The position numbers and the translations under genes were made by a program. A stretch of DNA of 64,000 nucleotides from Paracerasibacillus soli. GTDB lineage: Bacteria; Bacillota; Bacilli; Bacillales; Amphibacillaceae. Where the stretch lies: assembly GCF_034006335.1 (NCBI RefSeq), contig NZ_JAWDIQ010000001.1; one strand, 5' to 3'. Below, piece by piece: positions 37,879 to 47,672 of this stretch; position 1 is the first letter of the stretch; each line of letters starts with the position of its first letter. The notes beneath the pieces are model-generated. The model was not told where the DNA came from. It did no database searches and saw nothing but the letters and a program-made list of their open reading frames with translations.

Positions 37879-38231
37879 GTAAGTGTATCTTTAATTAACT
37901 TATTTAAAATCACATTTAAAATGGAAAGCACAATTGCAGCAAGTAGAGCTGCGCCAAAACCATCAATAACAAAGGATGGACCTATTAAGCTTTGTGCGAT
38001 CATGAGTGTTATCGCATTGATTACAAATAGAAAAAATCCCAAACTTAAAATCGTAATTGGTAAAGTTAAAATAACTAATATCGGTTTTACTATCATATTT
38101 AATATCGTTAAAATAATACTAGCTAATAACGCTGTACCAAACCCATCTAAATGAAATGAATCCATTAACTGGGCAACAATGAGTAAAGCAGCTGCGTTTA
38201 ATACGAGTGATAAAATCCCTCGCTTTATCAT
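37872..38231 (-). CDS. yvlD: YvlD-type four-helix membrane protein (phage-holin-4 family)
   Basis: 119 residues with four hydrophobic helices (GILSLVLNAAALLIVAQLM, ALLASIILTILNMIVKPILVIL, FFLFVINAITLMIAQSLIG, and FGAALLAAIVLSILNVIL). It matches the Pfam phage_holin_4_2 family, but nothing around it is phage-derived; B. subtilis yvlD follows yvlC in the same order. The start overlaps the end of yvlC by 4 nt, so the pair is coupled. In B. subtilis the pair belongs to a sigma-W envelope-stress operon, but I did not find a convincing sigma-W promoter here. Confidence 0.85.
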   Translation of the reverse strand: MIKRGILSLVLNAAALLIVAQLMDSFHLDGFGTALLASIILTILNMIVKPILVILTLPITILSLGFFLFVINAITLMIAQSLIGPSFVIDGFGAALLAAIVLSILNVILNKLIKDTLTT

Positions 38232-38428
38232 ATATGCGATCCTCCTTCACTTGGTATTAGGAGTGCGGCAGCTAGATACACGAGCGCTAATCCAAAAAAG
38301 GCAGTAAATACAAGCCCTATAACAAATAGTAAGCGCAATATGTTTGGATCAACCTTTAAATAAATTCCTAATCCTCCTAACACCCCTGCCACATAACGGT
38401 CTTTAGTTGAACGATATAATCGTTTCAT
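38228..38428 (-). CDS. yvlC: PspC-domain protein YvlC
   Basis: 66 residues, essentially only the PspC domain: MKRLYRSTKDRYVAGVLGGLGIYLKVDPNILRLLFVIG with one membrane helix (IGLVFTAFFGLALVYLAAALLI). PspC proteins act in envelope stress responses. Start 38428 is behind AAGGAGG. It is followed by yvlD with overlap. The frame is intact. Confidence 0.88.
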   Translation of the reverse strand: MKRLYRSTKDRYVAGVLGGLGIYLKVDPNILRLLFVIGLVFTAFFGLALVYLAAALLIPSEGGSHI

Positions 38429-38488
38429 CTTTAGCCTCCTTCAATAAATACGTAAAAGAGATTTTCATTTGCTAATCACATACTACTT

Positions 38489-39154
38489 TTAGAAATCCCA
38501 CACGTAAAATTCTTCTTTTCCTAGTCTTTCCTGTGCTGCTTCACTTAAATCTTTGGCGATTGTTGAATGTTCTTTAAAGTTTCCAAGTATACCTTTTGCC
38601 TGCGTCTCGTGTGCTAAAATAGCAGCCATTTTTTTATCAAAGTAATTTGCAATATCAACTTTTATTTGTGGTTCGCCTAGCATTGCGAAACTATTGTCAG
38701 AGATAGCTTGGGCCCATACTTCAGGACGAACTTGCTCTTCCATCATACCGACTGCCTCAATCGTTGCTGCTCCAAGAGCATTATGATCCGGATGAACGGC
38801 ATAGCCAGGATAATGGGTAATAACCAATGTTGGATGTAATTGTTCCAACTCCTCTTTTAGATGAGATGCAACCTCTTTTCGATCCTCAAATTCTAGCATT
38901 TTATCGCGGTAGCCTAATAATTTTAATTCGATATCAAGCACTTTACACGCATTGATCAGTTCCTTTTTACGTATCTCAGGTACTGATTCCCGATTTGCAA
39001 TAATCGGATTCCCCATATTTCTTCCCATTTCACCTAATGTGCCACATAAATAGGTTACACGTACTCCTTCTTCTCTAAACTTCGCAATCGTTCCCGCAGC
39101 GCCAAACGATTCATCATCTGGATGTGGAAAAATAACGACAACATGCTTCTCCAT
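38489..39154 (-). CDS. bshB2: Bacillithiol biosynthesis deacetylase BshB2
   Basis: Zn-dependent LmbE-family deacetylase acting on N-acetylglucosaminyl-malate in bacillithiol synthesis (or on bacillithiol conjugates). About 221 residues. The Zn motif is FPHPDDESF near the N-terminus, and the third ligand is in YAVHPDHNALG. Other conserved parts are LCGTLGEMGRNMG and KKMAAILAHETQ. ATG 39154 (MEKHVV) follows TTGGTGAT. It forms a pair with yojF as in B. subtilis (yojF-yojG). The frame is intact. Confidence 0.92.
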   Translation of the reverse strand: MEKHVVVIFPHPDDESFGAAGTIAKFREEGVRVTYLCGTLGEMGRNMGNPIIANRESVPEIRKKELINACKVLDIELKLLGYRDKMLEFEDRKEVASHLKEELEQLHPTLVITHYPGYAVHPDHNALGAATIEAVGMMEEQVRPEVWAQAISDNSFAMLGEPQIKVDIANYFDKKMAAILAHETQAKGILGNFKEHSTIAKDLSEAAQERLGKEEFYVWDF

Positions 39155-39194
39155 ATTTATCACCAATCTTTCTATTATCTGTTTAATTTATTCT

Positions 39195-39545
39195 TTAATA
39201 ATTAAACGGTGTCTCACTAATTTGTAATGCTACCATTAAACGTCCATCCTGATCATGCCCAGCTAATAATAGTTTTGTTCCCTCAAATATTTCCCAGTCT
39301 GTCAATCCCTCTGCATAAATCCAACCAATATCCATTTTTAATCCTACGCGAAAGGTATTGTTTTCTTCCACAATTTTTGCTTGTGAAAAACGAACATTCG
39401 CATTACGAATCATGACGCCTACATTGTGGGCACGATTAAAATGACTTGCGTATGCACCATTTGTTGTTTCCAAATGAACATATACATCTTTATTTATAAA
39501 GTTTTCTAATTTTTGTTGTACAGTTGCTTGTAATATCGCATCCAT
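39195..39545 (-). CDS. yojF: YojF (DUF1806) family protein
   Basis: About 116 residues of the DUF1806 family, always next to bshB2 in Bacilli. Conserved segments are YVHLETTNGAYA, VMIRNANVRFSQAKI and IGWIYAEGLTDWEIFEGTKLLLAGHD. ATG 39545 follows GGGAGGAAG. The small gap (about 40 nt) to bshB2 suggests co-transcription. Function unknown, presumed linked to bacillithiol. The 254-bp gap to uvrA contains a terminator and a GGGGTCTGACCCC palindrome but no gene. Confidence 0.88.
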   Translation of the reverse strand: MDAILQATVQQKLENFINKDVYVHLETTNGAYASHFNRAHNVGVMIRNANVRFSQAKIVEENNTFRVGLKMDIGWIYAEGLTDWEIFEGTKLLLAGHDQDGRLMVALQISETPFNY

Positions 39546-39700
39546 ATTTCTTCCTCCCAACTTCTACTATTTTTAGATTAACGAAATGACTGCCTAACGT
39601 CAAAACAAAAACCTTACTCATACTATAATATGTAACGGGTTTACATTCGTATGGGGATATCCATACATGATAAAGTGACGAATCATTTCATATATGATTA

Positions 39701-39735
39701 AAAAAGGGCTGAAACAAAACTACAGTTCAGCCCCA
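39701..39735 (-). terminator. Terminator after uvrA
   Basis: Minus-strand stem GGGGCTGAAC / GTTTCAGCCC followed by TTTTTTAATC, about 65 nt beyond the uvrA stop. Confidence 0.75.
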
Positions 39736-39774
39736 CAACATTTTATATTCATTGTTAAAGCGATTGACTCATTC

Positions 39775-39787
39775 GGGGTCTGACCCC
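39775..39787. repeat. GGGGTCTGACCCC palindrome
   Basis: A perfect 13-nt palindrome about 12 nt after the uvrA stop. It is another copy of the motif seen in the clpP and glpD terminators and beside the insertion sequence. Confidence 0.6.
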
Positions 39788-39799
39788 TATCACGCTCAT

Positions 39800-42672
39800 T
39801 CATGATAAACTTTTTTCTGCCTCTGCTATGCGTTCTTCCATTCTTTTACGATCCCGTTCAATTACTGGTTGCAAATATTTTCCTGTATACGATTGTTCCA
39901 CTTTTACAATCTCTTCTGGTGTGCCAGTAGCAATGATTTGTCCCCACGATCTCCACCTTCAGGACCTAAATCAATAATGTAATCAGCTGTTTTAATAACG
40001 TCTAAATTATGTTCAATAATTAAAACCGAGTCACCATTCTCGACTAAGCGTTGTAAAACAATTAACAGCCTTTTGATATCGTCTACATGTAAACCAGTTG
40101 TTGGTTCATCTAGAATATAAAAGGATTTTCCATTTGAGCGACGATGCAATTCACTTGCCAACTTTACACGTTGCGCTTCCCCACCTGATAACGTTGTGGC
40201 AGATTGTCCTAATTTAATATATCCAAGTCCTACATCAAAAATCGTTTGTAGTTTTCTTTTAATGCGCGGAATATTTTCAAAGAACTCCAATGCCTCTTCA
40301 ATTGTCATATCTAATACGTCAGCAATACTCTTCCCTTTATATTTCACTTCTAATGTTTCACGATTATATCGTTGTCCATGGCATACTTCACATGGAACAT
40401 ACACATCTGGCAAAAAGTGCATTTCAATTTTAATAATACCATCCCCACGACAAGCTTCACAACGGCCACCTTTAACGTTAAAACTAAATCGGCCTTTTTT
40501 ATATCCACGTACTTTCGCCTCATTTGTTTGAGCAAATACATCACGTATATCATCAAAAACTCCCGTATATGTTGCTGGATTGGAACGTGGTGTCCGCCCA
40601 ATTGGGGATTGGTCGATTTCAATTACTTTTTCAATATGTTCAATCCCTTTTATTTCTCTAAACTTACCAGGACGATGTTTGCCAGTATATAATTGTTTCG
40701 CAAGTGCTTTATAAATAATTTCATTTACTAACGTACTTTTACCATAACAGAAACTCCGGTAACAACAGTAAATAATCCAATAGGAATTTTAACATGGACA
40801 TTTTTTAAGTTATTTTCCTTCGCACCTATCACTTCAATAAAACGGTCATCTGCTTCTCGGCGTTTAACAGGTAAAGGGATAAAGTCCTTTCCAGATAAAT
40901 ACTTTCCAGTTAACGACTTTCTATTTTTCATCACTTTTTCTGGTGTTCCACTTGCGACGATTTCTCCACCATGCTCACCCGCTCCTGGCCCGATATCAAT
41001 CAACCAATCTGCTGCAAGCATTGTATCTTCGTCATGTTCTACAACAATTAAAGTATTATCAAGATCACGCATACTTTTTAACGTAGCAATTAACCTATCG
41101 TTATCTCGTTGATGAAGGCCAATTGATGGTTCGTCCAAAACGTATAATACCCCTGTAAGCGCAGAGCCAATTTGAGTCGCAAGACGAATTCGTTGCGCTT
41201 CCCCACCAGAAAGTGTTCCTGCTGTACAGATAACGTTAAATAATCCAGGCCAACATTATTTAAAAATTCTAAGCGGTTATCTATTTCTCTTAATATTAAG
41301 CGGGCAATCTGTTCTTCTTTTTCACTTAACTGTAAAGTTTTGAAAAACTGTCTTGCTTCTATAATTGAATAATCCGTTACTTCACTAACGTGTTTATCAT
41401 TTATTAAGACAGCTAGTGCTTCCGGACGGAGCCTGTATCCTTTACATGTTGGGCAATTTTTAATCGCCATATATTTTTCTAATGTTTCACGAGTGAATTC
41501 AGAAGCGGTTTCCTTATATCGCCTCGCAATATTATTCATTACACCTTCAAATACAATCATTTGATCTCGCTCATTACCAAATTCATTCATGTAATGAAAA
41601 TGAATTTCTTCCTTTCCGCTTCCATATAACACTTTATTCATCAATTGCTCAGGTATATCTTTTACAGGTATATCCATATCAATTCCGTAGTGTGTACAAA
41701 CACTTTTTAATAATTGCGGATAATATTGGGAACTAATCGGTTTCCATGCTTCAATGGCATGTTCATTTAAAGATTTCGTCCAATCTGGAATAACTAAATC
41801 AAGATCTACCTCTAATTTCGTTCCAAGTCCATCACAACTTGTACATGCTCCATAAGGACTATTGAAAGAAAAGAGCCGTGGCTCCAATTCACTTATTGAA
41901 AAACCACAAATTGGACAAGCATGATTTTCACTAAATAACAGTTCTTCTTCATCCATTACATCAACGATTACTTTCCCCTCACCAAGTGCAAGTGCTGTTT
42001 CCAAAGAGTCACTTAATCTACTTTCCACACCTGGTTTTACAATAATACGATCCACCACTACTTCAATATCGTGTTTTTTATTCTTTTCTAATTTAATTTC
42101 TTCCGTTACTTCACGTAATTCTTTATCCACACGTATCCTGACATATCCTTCTTGCTTTAACTTTTCAAGAACTTTTACATGTTCTCCTTTTCTTCAGAAA
42201 CGATTGGGCCTAAAATTTGAAGTCGGGTTCTTTCCGGTAACTCCATTATTCTGTCAACCATTTGTTGAATCGTCTGTGAAGATATTTCAATCCCGTGTTT
42301 TGGACATGTTGGATGCCCAATTCTCGCATATAGCAAGCGTAAATAATCATAGATTTCTGTTACGGTACCAACCGTTGAACGAGGATTACGACTTGTTGTT
42401 TTCTGGTCAATGGATATAGCTGGGGATAAGCCTTCTATCGTGTCGACATCTGGCTTATCCATTTGTCCAAGAAACTGCCGTGCATAAGCCGACAACGATT
42501 CAACATAGCGGCGCTGTCCTTCCGCATAGATTGTATCGAATGCTAATGATGACTTGCCCGAACCTGATAATCCTGTTAAAACGACAAGTTTGTTTTTAGG
42601 GATTTCAAGATTGATGTTTTTTAAATTGTTAGCCCTTGCTCCTTGAATTTTAATTGCTTTACTTGGCATCAT
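39800..42672 (-). CDS. uvrA: Excinuclease ABC subunit A (four frame breaks)
   Basis: Damage-recognition ATPase of nucleotide excision repair, corrected length about 957 residues. First Walker A VLTGLSGSGKSSLAFDT; first zinc module CPICGF...CTSC; LSGGEAQR signature; second Walker A VVTGVSGSGKST; second zinc module CEAC...CEVCHGQRYN; second signature TLSGGEAQRVKLASEL; and C-terminal LGPEGGDRGG. Breaks lie near 42177, 41215, 40750 (inside the second Walker A) and 39945; each resumes at once. The start at 42672 is 50 nt after the uvrB stop, giving the usual uvrB-uvrA operon. Four breaks next to an intact uvrB argue for sequence error. Confidence 0.94.
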
Positions 42673-42722
42673 GAATCAACCTTTCACATCTAAAGAGTTC
42701 AAAAATGTATCCATTTCTTCAT

Positions 42723-44705
42723 TTACATTTCTGCTTTCAATTCAAATAGAATATCTCTAAGTTCAGCAGCACGTTCAAAATCAAGTGCTTTTGCAGCTTC
42801 ACGCATTTCTTTTTCCATTTCATCTATCACTTTCAAGCGTTCTTGTTTTGACATCTTCGTTAAACTCTTCGCTTTTGATTCGTAAGCTGTCTCTTCCTCC
42901 GCTGCAATTGTAGCACGAATGACATCTCGTACTTCCTTCTTAATTGTTGTCGGCGTTATATGATGCTTTTCATTATATTCCATTTGAATTTTACGTCGAC
43001 GATTCGTTTCATCTATCGCAACTTGCATTGATCTCGTAATCTTATCTGCATACATGATGACTTGCCCATTTTCATTACGAGCTGCACGACCAATTGTTTG
43101 AATCAAGGAACGTTCTGAACGTAAAAATCCTTCTTTATCCGCATCTAATATCGTGACGAGGGATACTTCCGGTATATCCAAACCTTCCCTTAGTAAGTTA
43201 ATCCCAATCAGTACATCATATTTGCGAACACGTAAATCACGAATAATTTCAATCCGCTCTAAAGTCTTAATTTCCGAATGCAAATAGGCAACTTTAATGC
43301 CAACTTCCTTTAAATAATCTGTTAAGTCTTCTGCCATCTTTTTCGTCAAAGTTGTAACAAGTACGCGTTCATCTCGTTCCGTCCGTTTATTGATTTCTCC
43401 AATCAGATTATCAATTTGTCCTTCGATTGGACGAATTTCAATTTTCGGATCTAACAATCCCGTTGGACGAATAATTTGTTCGGTTACATCTGGAGCATGC
43501 TCTAACTCATAAGGGCCCGGCGTTGCTGACACATAAATCAATTGATTTGTCTTTTTTTCAAATTCCTCAAACCTTAATGGACGGTTATCTAGTGCAGACG
43601 GTAGACGAAAGCCATGGTCGACTAATACTTGTTTTCTCGCTCTATCTCCATTAAACATACCCCTAATCTGTGGCAACGTAACATGTGACTCGTCTAATAC
43701 GACTAAGAAGTCATCCGGAAAAAAGTCGAGTAATGTATAAGGTGTTGCTCCTGCTTCACGCAATGTAATATGTCGCGAGTAGTTTTCAATGCCTGAACAA
43801 AAACCCATTTCCCGCATCATTTCTAAATCATAATTCGTTCTTTGTTCTAATCGCTGTGCTTCCAATAACTTGTTTTGTTCATGTAATTCTTGCAAACGTT
43901 CTTCTAGTTCTTTTTCTATACGCTCTATTGCTAATTTCATCTTATCTTCACCGGTAACGAAGTGTGAAGCTGGGAAGATTGCCACATGCTCGCGATCTGC
44001 TACAATTTCACCAGTGAGGGCATCCACCTCTCGAATGCGATCAATTTCATCCCCGAAAAATTCAATGCGGATACAATGCTCTTCTTTTGATGCAGGAATA
44101 ATTTCAACGGAATCTCCACGTACTCGAAATGTACCCCGTTTAAATTCAATATCATTACGTTCATATAAAATATTTACAAGTTCACGTAATAATTCATCTC
44201 GATCCTTTTGCATCCCCATTCGCAAAGATAAAACTTGCTTGCGATATTCCTCTGGGGAACCTAACCCAAAAATACAGGAAACACTCGCTACAATTAAAAC
44301 ATCCTGTCTTTCAAATAAAGAAGATGTTGCGGAGTGGCGCAGTTTATCAATTTCGTCATTAATACTTGCATCTTTTTCAATATACGTATCAGATGAAGGC
44401 ACATAGGCTTCTGGCTGATAATAATCATAATAACTAACGAAGTATTCTACCGCATTATTAGGAAAAAACTCTTTAAATTCACTATATAATTGGCCGGCTA
44501 ACGTTTTATTGTGGGCCATGACCAAAGTTGGACGATTAATTTCTTTTACGACATTGGAAATTGTAAAGGTCTTTCCTGTCCCAGTTGCCCCAAGTAATGT
44601 TTGGTGGCGTTGTCCAGCCAATACCTTTTTTACTATTTCTTCTATTGCCTTAGGTTGATCGCCTTGTGGCGTATAAGACGATACAAGCTCGAATTTATTT
44701 TCCAA
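42723..44705 (-). CDS. uvrB: Excinuclease ABC subunit B
   Basis: Helicase-like subunit that verifies damage and positions UvrC. 660 residues, intact. Walker A LLGATGTGKTFT (about 38-49), the beta-hairpin YYDYYQPEAYVPSSDTYIEKD, helicase motif VVLDESHVTLPQ, motif VI IQTIGRAARN, and the C-terminal UVR motif EKEMREAAKALDFERAAELRD that contacts UvrC. A TTG start at 44705 is 10 nt from AAGGGAG. I saw no clear LexA box in the 250-bp leader but did not exclude one. Confidence 0.97.
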   Translation of the reverse strand: MENKFELVSSYTPQGDQPKAIEEIVKKVLAGQRHQTLLGATGTGKTFTISNVVKEINRPTLVMAHNKTLAGQLYSEFKEFFPNNAVEYFVSYYDYYQPEAYVPSSDTYIEKDASINDEIDKLRHSATSSLFERQDVLIVASVSCIFGLGSPEEYRKQVLSLRMGMQKDRDELLRELVNILYERNDIEFKRGTFRVRGDSVEIIPASKEEHCIRIEFFGDEIDRIREVDALTGEIVADREHVAIFPASHFVTGEDKMKLAIERIEKELEERLQELHEQNKLLEAQRLEQRTNYDLEMMREMGFCSGIENYSRHITLREAGATPYTLLDFFPDDFLVVLDESHVTLPQIRGMFNGDRARKQVLVDHGFRLPSALDNRPLRFEEFEKKTNQLIYVSATPGPYELEHAPDVTEQIIRPTGLLDPKIEIRPIEGQIDNLIGEINKRTERDERVLVTTLTKKMAEDLTDYLKEVGIKVAYLHSEIKTLERIEIIRDLRVRKYDVLIGINLLREGLDIPEVSLVTILDADKEGFLRSERSLIQTIGRAARNENGQVIMYADKITRSMQVAIDETNRRRKIQMEYNEKHHITPTTIKKEVRDVIRATIAAEEETAYESKAKSLTKMSKQERLKVIDEMEKEMREAAKALDFERAAELRDILFELKAEM

Positions 44706-44889
44706 AGGTAAAATCTCCCTTCGTTTTATATCTTTCCATAGTGTATCATACTTTCATATAATCAAACGTTTCTCCTATATATACTGCTATTAGTATACCA
44801 AAAAACGAACAGACATTCGAATAATATACATTATAAAAACAATAATTGCTTACAACTCAAACACCAACATCATACCCTAATATTATAAA

Positions 44890-44940
44890 TTTTGAAAAGG
44901 CTGTTCACAGGGGTACTCCCCCTATGAACGAGCCTTTTAA
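44890..44940 (-). terminator. nirK terminator
   Basis: Long hairpin AAAAGGCTCGTTCATAGGGGG...CCCCTGTGAACAGCCTTTT, followed by CAAAATTT, beginning about 15 nt after the nirK stop. It separates nirK from uvrB. Confidence 0.75.
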
Positions 44941-44955
44941 TGGTGCAACACTTTA

Positions 44956-45974
44956 TTATTCTGTAACTTCTAATAGACCTGCTGCGCCTTTTTCTACATG
45001 ATTGAATTGGTGTGTAACAAATGTATATGTTCCAGCTTCTTTTACAGTAAACTCAACAACTGCACCGCCACTAGCAGGTAACATAATTGTTTGCATTCCT
45101 TCAAAGTGATTAACTGGATTTCCGTCTATATATACATCATCAAATAATGTTCCGACAACGTGAAAGCTACTTACTTCATTTGGACCGACGTTGTTAATAT
45201 AGAAGCGTACTTTATCACCAACTTTTGCAGTCAGTGGTTCATCTTTTAAATCTGTTGTTGTACCATTTGTATTTGGTTGTCCATCATGCAATGCCTTTGT
45301 AGAAAATACAACTGCTGTTGGATTACCGTCTGTCATATCTTTTAAGTCATTATATTTGTACCATTCATTTTGAATAATAACATATTCTTGATCCACTTCG
45401 TTATCTGTAGGATAGCCATCTTTTGGCTTCACGATAATAACACCATGCATTCCATTTGCAATATGTGTTAATACTGGATTGGTTCCACAATGATACATAA
45501 ATACGCCTGGATTATCCGCACTATACGTGAATGTACCTTCTTCATTTGGCATTACGTCAATAAAGTTTTTACTTGGTGCTGTGTGTACAGCGTGAAATCC
45601 ATGCTATGCGGAATGGCAGGGTCATGGTTATCTAAAGTAAAGTGAATCGTATCTCCTTCATTTACGACAACCAATGGGCCTGGGGCTTCTCCATTGAAGG
45701 TCCAAGCTTTATATACATTACCTGGTGCAATTTCAATATCTGTAATTTGTGCTGTCATTTTCACATAAACATCTGTACCTTTACGTTCCATTTCTAATGG
45801 TGTCGGTTTTTCATTTATTCCTTCATGCGGTTCAAATACTTGCGTTGATTCAACTTGCTGCTTTTCCTTTGCTTGCACTTGACTTACCTCTTGTTGACCT
45901 TGACCACAACCTGCTAATAAAAGCGTAATCGCACTTAAACCTACTAATGTTTTAAGTCCCATTTTTTTCATCAT
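44956..45974 (-). CDS. nirK: Copper-containing nitrite reductase, lipoprotein (one frame break)
   Basis: Two-domain cupredoxin enzyme reducing nitrite to nitric oxide outside the membrane. Corrected length is about 339 residues. Lipobox LLAGC at the N-terminus. Type-1 Cu ligands: His in IPHSMDF, Cys in FMYHCGTNP, then His and Met in LTHIANGMHG. Type-2 Cu ligands: His after the break (FHAVHTAP), His of MYHC, and His in FVTHQFNH. The frame breaks near 45585, inside the first copper motif; one T restores FHA. ATG 45974 follows AGGGGTGA. An FNR-type promoter lies upstream, indicating induction at low oxygen. Confidence 0.92.
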
Positions 45975-46064
45975 AAACTTTCACCCCTATAATTTTAGAT
46001 AAGTTCCACTTCGTATAATGGTAGAATGAATGCAGGATGAATGCTGTGGCTTATCTTTAATTAC

Positions 46065-46107
46065 ATTATAGGAGATGTTCCTTTCATCACATGTGACTTA
46101 AATCACA
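46065..46107 (-). promoter_or_regulatory. FNR-type class II promoter of nirK
   Basis: A perfect TGTGA-N6-TCACA dyad (46107-46092) is centred 32 nt upstream of the centre of a minus-strand TATAAT (46070-46065). This places the dyad at about -41.5, the classical position for FNR activation. A related half-site (TGTGACTAAA) occurs further upstream near 46122. Binding by FNR rather than another CRP-family regulator is inferred from the motif and target. Confidence 0.8.
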
Positions 46108-46255
46108 TTAATTAGATGAAATGTGACTAAATAGCGACAGATATAACCACTGTTAAAACGTTGTTAACATTGGATTTTCAATAAAAAATGGTGCTAATTA
46201 CCAGCATAATTAGCACCATAGTTTGTGAACAGTTACACAACCTCGCATTTGAATT

Positions 46256-47434
46256 TTAACTCTGTCGGTATGGTTCTTTTGTAAATAACAAACCAAGTTC
46301 ATGATGTTCCCCTTCGTATAATGCACTTTGAATGAAACGTACTTCTCCTTTATCGTCGATTACATCTAATTTAAAATATGCACCGCCGTCTTGTAATGCT
46401 TCATAAAACTCATGTTCATCTTTAATTTTCTTGCCATTCACTTTCATAATTTTCTCACCTACAGACATGTCAAAGCGATCAGCAGGCGTACCCGGAATGA
46501 TACCTAATATTTGTATACCCGTACCTTTCTGATAGTAAAATGGTGTCTGCTCCTTGTCTTTGACACGTTGGCGATAATGAATCATTTCTTGTCCTATAAT
46601 CGCGATAATAACGGCAATAAAAGATAGCCATTTCACATATACACTTCCTGCAGCTAGCATGAGGACAATCAGACCAAGTAGAAATATTTGTAAAGATATT
46701 CTTTTGGCAACTACTGTCGCGATATTACTCCGCACTTTAAAATCAAATCCTACAAGAAAAGGGACAAGTAACAATCCAAAAGTATTTTCTTCGCCTAAAG
46801 GTATATAAGGCCAATAATCAGCAAATGGTGTAATAAAGCCAGTCGGAACTAACACAAAGAGGGGCATAACATGTAATCGCCTTACATGATGTTGTCCAAT
46901 CCATCCACCTCGATTACTTCTCGCTAACGCAGGGAATGTTTCATTACGTTTTATCTTTCGTAAACTTACAGCTTCGGCTAATAAAAATAAACCTAGTAAT
47001 AGACTTAAACCAATTACATTTGTTTTACTAAATAACGTTTCCGGAAAGACTTCCTGCTGTTGCATAAAATATGGCAAAAATAAAAGTGCAATATATGTTA
47101 ATCCTACTGTATAACTTGGGGACAATAATGTGAATTTGCATGTTATACTTAATAGAATCATGACGGCAGATAGAACGAGCATTGTCTCATATGTAAAAAT
47201 GACCCCTGCTACAGCTAATAAAATGGAAATAATGAGACCACATAAAATAGAAAAAATCCATGTATGTTTCCATTCTGCAAAAACATCATAAATTTTTGTT
47301 CCAAAGTTTTTCCGTTCTTGTTTCACACGAAGCATGCCTGCACCTATTACTAAAATGATAGTCCAATAAGTTAGTGGATTTATGAATAGCTTTCCAAATG
47401 CCCTAGCGAGTTCAAAAAACCAATCTTCTAGCAT
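46256..47434 (-). CDS. minJ: Cell-division topological determinant MinJ-like PDZ membrane protein
   Basis: About 392 residues. Roughly eight hydrophobic helices fill the first 280 residues (for example PLTYWTIILVIGAGML, IFSILCGLIISILLAVAGVIF), followed by a C-terminal cytoplasmic PDZ domain (IQILGIIPGTPADRFDMSVGEKIMKVNGKKIKDEHEFYEAL). In B. subtilis MinJ (YvjD) bridges DivIVA and MinD at the division site, and its gene lies between ctpB and uvrB as here, with nirK inserted. ATG 47434 follows GAGGTGA. Assignment rests on synteny plus architecture. Confidence 0.83.
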   Translation of the reverse strand: MLEDWFFELARAFGKLFINPLTYWTIILVIGAGMLRVKQERKNFGTKIYDVFAEWKHTWIFSILCGLIISILLAVAGVIFTYETMLVLSAVMILLSITCKFTLLSPSYTVGLTYIALLFLPYFMQQQEVFPETLFSKTNVIGLSLLLGLFLLAEAVSLRKIKRNETFPALARSNRGGWIGQHHVRRLHVMPLFVLVPTGFITPFADYWPYIPLGEENTFGLLLVPFLVGFDFKVRSNIATVVAKRISLQIFLLGLIVLMLAAGSVYVKWLSFIAVIIAIIGQEMIHYRQRVKDKEQTPFYYQKGTGIQILGIIPGTPADRFDMSVGEKIMKVNGKKIKDEHEFYEALQDGGAYFKLDVIDDKGEVRFIQSALYEGEHHELGLLFTKEPYRQS

Positions 47435-47640
47435 AACAATCACCTCATCTCATTCAAATCTTTTCTTCTCTTCAGTATAGCATGATTTACTTAGTAGACT
47501 CGTATTTTAACCTATCATTTTTACAGAATTAGCATTTTATATGTCCACAAATTCTTAAATTTGTAAATTACACAATCATAAGTTACACCAGCCACAACTA
47601 GATTTCGTTGTATCATAAACACACGATTTTGCAACCTGCA

Positions 47641-47670
47641 AAAAGACTGCCCATAAATGGACAGTCTTTC
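47641..47670 (-). terminator. ctpB terminator
   Basis: Minus-strand stem AAAGACTGTCCAT / ATGGGCAGTCTTT followed by TT, directly after the ctpB stop. Confidence 0.75.
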
Positions 47671-47672
47671 GA

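Noticed and set aside
37872..38231. Phage holin family match, suggesting a prophage
   Set aside because: The family name is misleading; the gene is YvlD in its normal pairing with YvlC, and no other phage gene is near.
40350..40622. A 90-codon frame inside uvrA on the same strand
   Set aside because: It is an alternative frame of uvrA; the zinc-module sequence in the correct frame (CEAC, CEVCHGQRYN) spans the same bases.
43870..44406. Long open frame on the plus strand opposite uvrB
   Set aside because: Serine/arginine-rich shadow of a highly conserved coding strand, with no ribosome site.
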